From assembly GCA_002633005.1 (NCBI GenBank), contig NMRA01000595.1, forward strand, positions 173,367 to 237,366: a DNA stretch of 64,000 nucleotides, in the 5' to 3' direction. This document shows positions 39,701 to 48,700 of the stretch, piece by piece. A program made the position numbers and the translations under genes. The first letter of the stretch is position 1. Each line of letters starts with the position of its first letter. The DNA comes from Phoronis australis. Lineage: Eukaryota; Phoronida; Phoronidae. A model generated the notes under the pieces. It was not told the DNA's origin, ran no database searches, and worked only from the letters and a program-made list of their open reading frames with translations.

Positions 39701-42700
39701 CATGGAAACTGTTGCTGTTGTGTTGGACTTGTCATACTTAAAGATAGTAAAAGATGGACATTCTCAAAAATTCCAGCCCCCCATTCTTTTAGGCTTGGTG
39801 CGCAAATACAAAGTCTGGGAAAATCTCTATTGAAAGCCAACAACTTTGCACAGTTCGTACCCAAGTTCTAAATAAACCTCGTTTGAGCGAGCGCTGTGGC
39901 CAGGGACCAGTTAGCAGCAACTATCCAACAATTCTGCTATGACTGTACCTCTCTCCTAATGGAATTTGAAGGGAAACTTTAATGAGAGTGAGAAAATGAT
40001 GTCAGAATTTGCGCATGTTAGACTGATTACAACAACAGGGTGAGTCTCATTGTGTAGGAAATAATTCTCAGACTCTTAAATATGAACTGAATACAAGGGT
40101 GTGACAAACTTGGCACATCTAGATCCCAAATTAGTTTAAATTTCGTCAATGAACCATGGTCTGGTTGGAAGGCATTGGAAATAACCAAATAGCTACATTT
40201 TCAGATCTGTAAAATTGGCCCAATCAAATTTTTAGTATTAGAAAAAGAGACATCTCAATGTCAATTTTATATTTTTTAGAGTTTCAACCAGTAAACTGAA
40301 GTCATTTAAATGTGGGGGAATTCTATGAACTTTCGAGTTCACGCGACCATTTGACCTGTTCAATGATACTAAAATAAAAGGGAGATGAATAATTTACGTC
40401 CCTGGTTTATAAACTTGGCCATGAATTTACGACCACAGCTAATTTTAACTCACAGTTATGCATGCAAAAGGTATATATTACAACGAAATTGTTCTAAATA
40501 TAATTCCCACATGAGTAATTAGCACTGTGCTTAATTTGAACAATGATGCCGATTAAAACATCATTCACATTTAGTCCATAGTCCAATAATAGGTTCACCA
40601 CATCGATGTGATCATTCGTTGAGGTGTAGAGAGGTGGTGCTCTTTTCAGTGACTGGGATTTGTTGTCTTCGTAGACAAATGCTAACGCATCATGGCAAAC
40701 TTCACGTGACAATCAACGAATAAATATAGATTATTACATGGCGAAGTCGTTATCCTCCGTTATCTAGAGCCCGAGTGGATTTTGGAGAAATATCGCCCGA
40801 GGGGCGTTAGCCCCGAGGGTGATAATTCTCCAAAATCCACTCGGGCTCTAGATAACGGGGGATAACGGCTGAGAACATGTAATAATCTATTTATACCACA
40901 TACTAAACGAGAAACATTGCAATGAATCGATTTACCTTTTCTGACTCTCCACGGCTTTGTAACTACTTTCTATGTCAGAGGCCCGGGGTCGGAGGTCGTG
41001 ACCTTTTAAGAAAAGCCCGGCTATTTTTGTCAAATAATGCTTTTACTCAAAACCAATTGAAAACTTAAATATTATAGAAATAAATTGAATTTATAAATTA
41101 AGGTTTACCAACTATTATAGCTTAAAACACGTTTTTTTCACGCTAAGCTTCGATCGGGAAATTATCGTCTGCTAAAGTAGGTTACCACTGGTAACTGAAC
41201 CTAATTCTCAAGTCAAAGATCCTGACGAGACGATACCCGCATTCAAACTAGAGATCGGTGATTTACAAGTAAGAGGACATGAGAGAAAAATTTCACCGAA
41301 TTAAGATATCATTTTTATGGAAATTATGTGTCTTATTTTTCGTAGCGTATAAGTACAGTACAATGTGGTTTGTTGAACGTGCGATTATTGCGCGTGCTCA
41401 TTTAAGTATTCTATTTTCAATCTTGATGACGTCAGTCGCTGCGTGGTGTAGTGGTAAAGCCGGCTCTGTACTGGGAGTAACTAAGAGACCGGACAAACAT
41501 TTTAAAGTCTGTACAGGTGACTGTGGATGTCACGGTGACGGTGGTTTAGAAACAATCGAGAGTGGCCTGTAAACGCTTAGGGGCTCTAACATTCTTTCAT
41601 TGTTCATACTTTCACAAAGTGGAAGTTTAAAAGCGGCTCATCAACTGACTTTTCGCCCCCAGACGTTAGGTTTCAAAATGGTTACCATTCATTGTGTTCA
41701 TTCCTTCTCGCTTCTCTGTGGCAGAAATATTTCTTTATAATCATCGATTAATTTGGGAGGCTCCGCCAAGCCCCCTTTGGACGCCTATGAAAATGCATTA
41801 TGCATCTAGGGAAGATTGACCTGGTAATTATTAAATTAAATGTGTATTTCTCACCTCAAACATTAGAGCGGAATAGAAATGCTGATTTGCAGCTTTATAG
41901 ACATTATTTTTAAAAGTTCACTGAATGGTTTGAATGACCTGACTAGTGTATATAACTGTCCGAGCAGTTACTTTTTAAATTGAGCGGAAGCCTATAATGT
42001 AGCTACAAGTAACAACTGACTTGACACATTCAGATATATTTAACGTAAAACAAGGGAATCGTGTTGTGATTCACAGGACAGGGCTGGTGTTCCCACGTTG
42101 CTGCACTCATCTAGCAAATAGGGAACTATAAGATGTTGAAGTTGACTAAAGTATAAGAGATATCCGTCTAAACGCCAAGCTCACAAAGTTTGCACGTTAC
42201 ACCTCGCACTCATGATATTACGCCCCAGTCCACCCATGCAGTTTTATTTATGAAGCTGTCACTGAGTAAAAAGACTGACCAGTGTGTGCGATCAACTCTG
42301 CATAATAGCATCAACATCGACTTCCCAGAAATTCCACTCACTAAAAACTTGTCGACACATTATGACTGCATGGCCCAGGAAGTCATCTCCTTCAAGCCGT
42401 GTCAGATGACTTTGACTGCTTTTTACCTGTCGACACAACATTTGGCATAATACTGTCAGGCTGACCACTCTTTCCCACCAATTTCCAGCACCACCAAGTC
42501 ATGGGACAGTTCAAACTGTGCCACTGGATGTTGAGTTCCCTGTCACCCTTCTAGGCACCCAGTCTTCTGTGGCAATGTGAGCGTGAGCTATCCCCAGATG
42601 AAAAATTGTCTCTCAGTGCATGGTCAAAATCTGAGATCGTGCGCACAAGGCACGGTCAAAATCTTGAAGTAAGTTATTATTCATTAGCGGCACGAGGAGT

Positions 42701-45700
42701 AAGTCACAGTTTTAGTTTCGGCAAGTCTCACTAACTTGAAAGTGCCACCTCTTCTGCAGGCCCACAGGAAGGCAAAAATTACTGGGTGGCGGGGGGCAAA
42801 AACCCTTTTCTACTTCGCCAAACAACCCCCGCCCATCGCCACCACCTCCGCCACCCCACCGTCGCCCCGTGTTTCCGGTGCCACTATTATTTGTACCGAA
42901 TCTCCCACGTCCGCATAGGTGGGGGCACAGTGGCGGATTTAAGGGTGGCGAAGGGGCCACGCCCCCTAAAGTTCTACCAGATTCCATTTGGCAGCTTGGG
43001 GGGGACGAATTTCTGACGGGTAAAACCCTGGCTAATACTCTGCCCTGTCCCCCCAAATCAAAATCCTGGATCCGCCCCTATGACAACCCCGGGAATGAAG
43101 CCATCAAGAGTTGAGTAACCGTGAACCAACTCGGAGAGTAAGAATGGGCCTAGGACCAGTATACGAACCGGTAGCTAGGAGCTGCCTCAAGTAGCTACAA
43201 CTGAGATCTAATAGTGTGTAGATTCGAAATTCCCGATGAACTAAAGGTAGTTGCTGCATGGTCAGCTCAGCTGTGTTTCAATTGAGACCGGCAGCTCGTA
43301 CCGGCCGTCAAGATTTGTTTTATTGTGATCCGGTTTCGGGAAAACTTTATTTTATTATGGTCATTCTTTGAAGGAGTTTTTTTTGAAAAGGTGAGATCCC
43401 GAAGTCACTGGTATAGTGCCTTTGGGGCTGTTTCAAAATGCGTAGTTGAAACAGGACCGGTACTCCCTTTTTCTGGTGGCTGGGGAAAATGATAGTGTGT
43501 CCCAAAATGTACACACTTCCTGAATGCCTGGAGTTCAAATACAGTTCCCATGGACCATGAGATTCTGCGATGGCCAACTGCATGGTTGCATCTTATCTTT
43601 AACGTTTGTACGTCAGTCATAACGTGCACGCAAATAAGGACAAGCAATCAATTCTGTTTTGAAGAACAAAAATTAATTGCTCAGTACTACTGGAAACGAA
43701 AGACACCAACTGAGGATGTGCAAACGCAACGTTTCCAAGCAATGAAATTAATTTTATTTATTTAAGTATTTTTAAAACGTTTTTCTAGCTACGGCTTATG
43801 AGTCTGAATTTCATCAATGTCTTTGAGAGTTATTTTAGATATGCAAAAATCTTCTATAAGTGTACTTTACTATTTGCGGATCGGATTATAGAGTTTTTCC
43901 AACTTCAGGCTGCAATTAAATTCACTGAAACATCGTCAATTCTTACAAAATTACCTTCTAATTGTCAAAAATCATTCACGAATCTATCGATTTTTGTAGC
44001 TACACTGTACATAAACAAGTAAATCAGAAACCAACGGATTTGTTTATCAAATCGGAATGTTTTTGCAATTTCGGTAAGCATGCTTGCAGACTTTTGACGG
44101 GTACCAGGGGGAGTATGGGGGATGCGGTATTAAGGTGTATTTTTGCTCATTTCAAAGGTACCTATAACGGTTCACGAGGTAAACTTGAATTCCACTGACA
44201 CAAAACGCTGAAATCTTTTTGTATGATTGCGAGAGTTCTTTGAGTACCCCCGTTCGACATGTAAACGGTCATCACAAATAGTAGCCTAGACAGCAGTGCT
44301 TTCCACATGTGTGAATTCCTTACTAACAACTCATAGTTAGTAACCCTATTCAAAAGAGATACTACTCTTGTGATACTATAGGAAACAGTAACATCATCTT
44401 ATAAGTAACTGCAGGAAATAGTCCTTTTGCGTAATTCACAAATAGTTGTCTTCACGTTCTTCAAAATTCCACCCTTTCGATGTTATTTGTCAGGTCATCA
44501 TTTTTTCTCAAGTGATACATGTATGCAGTTTCGAGAAAAAAATAAAGTTAAAGTTGTCTCCATTATCCCTTGCCAGAGAGGGGCACATGGAAAAATGTAG
44601 TTTTTCAATCGCAAAATTGACTTATTGAATTTAAAAGTCCGGTAAATCAGTACGCCCCCCCAAATTCACCACTGGTCTTCTTTTATCTAGTCTCGGGATT
44701 TTGAGTTTGCGATTGTGTTATGCAGTGCTAAAAGGAAGGTTTAATGTTGCTGTCAATTATCAAAACAAATTGAAGATAAATGGCAATTTTAATCACTTAA
44801 AGAAAGGACAATCAACTAGATAACGAAACTGGTGAAAATTAAGGAAAATGTCACTTTTTTAAGGTAAGGGAAAACGTAAATGAAATAGGCAATAGTTAAA
44901 GAAAATCGCATCTACGTGAGAGAAACTCTTAATTAATTAAAACTCAGAATAGTATCATTCGATAGAATAATAATGTTAAAGTATCTCGATTGTATCCATG
45001 TGTGTGTCAAAAGCTTTTATTACTGTTTAAAGAGCAACTTTACCGTTTTTTGAATGTTTCTTTGGTCAACACGGCAAAATATAAAAAAAAACACAATGTA
45101 GGTCTTGTTTGTTGATTTTGGTTTTGAAAACTGACGGAAACAGTGTGCTTATGTTGGATTTAATGGCCTTTTTGGATTCCTGTGCCATATCAAAGATATG
45201 AGAGGCGTTTCGGTACTGTTTTTACCCCGGTCGTTATACAAAAAATCGGCAATGGCAGCACTAATTTGCATAAAAAACGTACGAGAGACATTTTTTCGGC
45301 TTGTTAACATCGTTTTTCTGGTTTCACGCATATTTTCCTTCATAAAAATTCAGCTTAGAAGTTGAAGTCCGGGGGGTGCACGGAAGGCCATTTTTCGACT
45401 AGACTAATACACACGCATGTCATTAAAAATTTGATCTGTTGTCTCTCCAAGTCAATAATGACTAACAAAATGAGCACGTAGTCAGGAGGAGAAGGCTTAC
45501 GCTTCATTTCACAGTCGACGGGATTTTTATATTGTACCACGTCTTTTTGGTCAAACATTACATGATCGTAGATAGAATATTCAAGTGACAAAGAATACCG
45601 TGGCCTGTGCAGCTGTGGAAACAATTGGGGATTGTACCATATACAAATGTAGTACAAAAACTGAGTATGGCCCCAAACCGGTTTTTAAAAGCAATACCTT

Positions 45701-48700
45701 GCAACCGTTTTTTAATTATCTTTCAAAAGAATTCACCTTTTCTAAAAGCACCCCGTACCACAAATTTTGATATCAAAAAGTTGACGAGACATTATGAAAT
45801 ATATTTTGTTGTTGAAACCCTTGAAAAATCAAGCAAACGTCAAGACTTCTACAGTTGTGTAGTGCAGTCAAACTGAAACGAAAACGAGAAAAGCAGCGGC
45901 GGCTTTTGTGATAGAGATTGTCAAAAATGATCGTTTTCATTTTGCATCATGCATCAAATAAAATCTTTAATCCTGGGTGGGAAAGTCCCAAAGTCGAGGG
46001 TACTTGCATTGTCTTACAATAACCGTGAGAAATCCTAATCGGTGTCAAATTGAAACAAAAGTGAGAAAAACAATGGCAGCTTTTGTGATAGGGATTGTCA
46101 AAAAAGATCACAGCAGAACTTAAAGAGATGGCATCATACATCAAACGAATAAAACTTAAGACAATAGAATGGGTTTTGCATGATGTCTCTTATGAATAAA
46201 ACAATATGTCCTTTTGATACGATCGAGTGATGGTATTTTAACCACTTCTTTATCTTATTGTAAATATTGACATTATTTATGTAGATCGATGTAAATAAAG
46301 TGAAAGTGTAATACTATGTGACTTAGTGTATGAAAGTGCTTCCCCCTCCCATTTCCTCTATCCGTATTTTGTAATAATCTCATCTTAATTGCAAGCATAA
46401 TCAATATGAGTTATTTTCAAAATACCTATTTGTTTTGTACGATGTACTGTTGCTTACGTTGTAAGGATACCTAACTAGGGCCACCCAACCCCAGCTATAT
46501 TCACTAATTATAATTGATAATATGATTACTGCGTAAATGAATGTATTAAATGAGAAAAGAAATCACCTATTTTTTAATCCTACAGTTGGTTTACCCTTTT
46601 TGACTTTTAAAAATGCAACAAACCCAATTTTAAGGCTTAATTGGTAAATTGCTAAATATTACTGGAATGTTTATTCCATGGCCTATCTACATTTGCAACA
46701 TTTTACGTCACGTGTTCAATACATGGACAAAGTTATATTCTGTCATTGTAAGTTCATTATGTTGCACATTTGAAATACTAGTCATACTTACATGGTAATT
46801 GACATGCACACCTTGCCTCAGCAACCATCGAACTTCATCAACTTCACCTCCTCCTACAGCCCTGAACAACTGTAACAATAAAGACATGATTCATCAAAGA
46901 ACACACGCTACAATTTTCAATTTCTATATGAAGCTTGCGTGTCCTTACTACGCTAGTCTATTTAAGCAAGGCTAGTGATCTTTGTACAGTACACGAAATA
47001 TTTTTTACTTTTATAGTTACTTCAGTGACAATTCAAGGTAAGAGTCAAGGCTTACTATTCTGTGCATTAAGAAGACACAACTACATGCAAGTTCTCTAAA
47101 TCTCTGTCACAAATATTGTGTTTTTCTATTACTTTACTCATACTATGAGTTCCTCGTTTACTTATGTTATGTAGTATTTGAGCTCATATTTCAATGAAAA
47201 TAAAGAGCCAACTATTTACGACTTTATTTTGCACTGAAATACAGTAAAATCAATTTTGAGTACTCGAATTTTAATCCAAATGGATTAACTTTGTGTTATT
47301 GTGAATTAGTGATGGCCTGCACAGCTGTATCCCCAGGCCTTTTTCCTCAAAACGTCTTTCAATCCAGTCAGGTCGCCACTTCACGTGCAAAGTAAAATGA
47401 AATAGAACCTAAAAACTGCGCAACGTTGTGACATCACAAGATACCATGGGACCCGCAAATGTTCATCAACTTCGCAGCCCACTATTGTGAATTGATGGCT
47501 CGTCTCTTGCGGTCCTGATTTCGATAGACTTAACTAGGAGATGGTTGGTGAAACTTACCCACCAGCGTAACCAAAGCCTGATAGGTCGGAATGACGTTTT
47601 TAGGACTACCATGGAAGTTTGCACGCTCAAAATTTTGGTCGGCGTGCCCTCGCGACAGCTTAATTGGCATGCAGTGTCATCACTTCTCTTTAAAATTTTG
47701 CCACTAAATTTGCCACCCCTTCAAATCTCAGTAATTGCCACCGGGTCTCATTGCCTTAACAATCAGTGGAGCACCACTGATAAGATAAGTGAGTTCCGTC
47801 CGAGGCAGCACCTCGGTAGATGGGCTGGGCACCGACGCCGGGAGAGAGCGGTGCACTCGAAAATTGTCAAGATTGGCACAAACATTTCACCAACAAGGAG
47901 ACGTGAAGCGACGCAAAGTTGGTGGTGACCATGGAGAGGAACACTGTTGTCTTCCACCCGGGGTGGCGATAGAGAGCTTCTGATCACCCTTTGTTAGCTT
48001 GGTAAAAATTATTCAGACTCATCCGAGCAAAAATGGGGAGTGTGCCCTTGTTTATTTGCCTTCATTTCACATCGCCAAGTAGGGAAAGTCAGGGCGTAAA
48101 AATTCCAGGACACGTATTAGCAAATTTTAAAAACAATCCTAAACATCATTTTCACCCTGCAGGAAAAAATCAAGACCAAAGTTTATGAATTTAGGACCTA
48201 GAATTTATCACGTCTAATCTGTAATTGATCAAGCAAGGACCCAAAATGTAACAAGTCAGGACAGAAAATTTAATACCTCAAGACAGAAAATTAAAAACAC
48301 CAGAAAGGTTTCTTGCCAGGAGACCACGTGACCATCCATAATCATTGATCAAAGGCATAACGTTGGCACTTGGTAAAGGAGAGCTAAGAGTTCTATTTTT
48401 GTCCTGGCGGGATTAATTTTCAGCTGCGGTTTGATAAGTTTCCGGTCTTAAAGAGTTAAATTTTGGTCCTAGGCTGACCTGAGAAATTATAGGGTCCTGG
48501 CGTGATAAATTAAGGTTTTGAGTAAGGCTTTTGGTCCGCAGCGATTTTAATTGACGAATAAAAAATATTTGTCTTGGAATTTTGTCCGCTTTTGCTTTCC
48601 ATAGCCAATAGCCATTGTTCAAGATTGGCTGATAACCTAGTGCTGCTATACCGAGTCAGAATATCTGCATGAGTAAATTATAACCGTACTTGTTAGTTAG

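Larger units (their letters stand above)
40891..46791. other. Intron between cap exon and decayed ankyrin exons
   Basis: No coding exon is recognised. It holds the GC-rich MITE at 42928, the dispersed repeat at 45480 and its tandem tail. 41440-41480 has a tRNA-like A-box phrase but no matching B box. Confidence 0.45.

Noticed and set aside
41430-41490. tRNA-like phrase TGGTGTAGTGGTAAAGCC
   Set aside because: An A-box-like word is present but no B box or cloverleaf could be traced; at most a SINE fragment.
47763-47987. Arg-rich frame WAGHRRRERAVH resembling the end of a LINE ORF
   Set aside because: Only a few residues match and there is no reverse transcriptase upstream.
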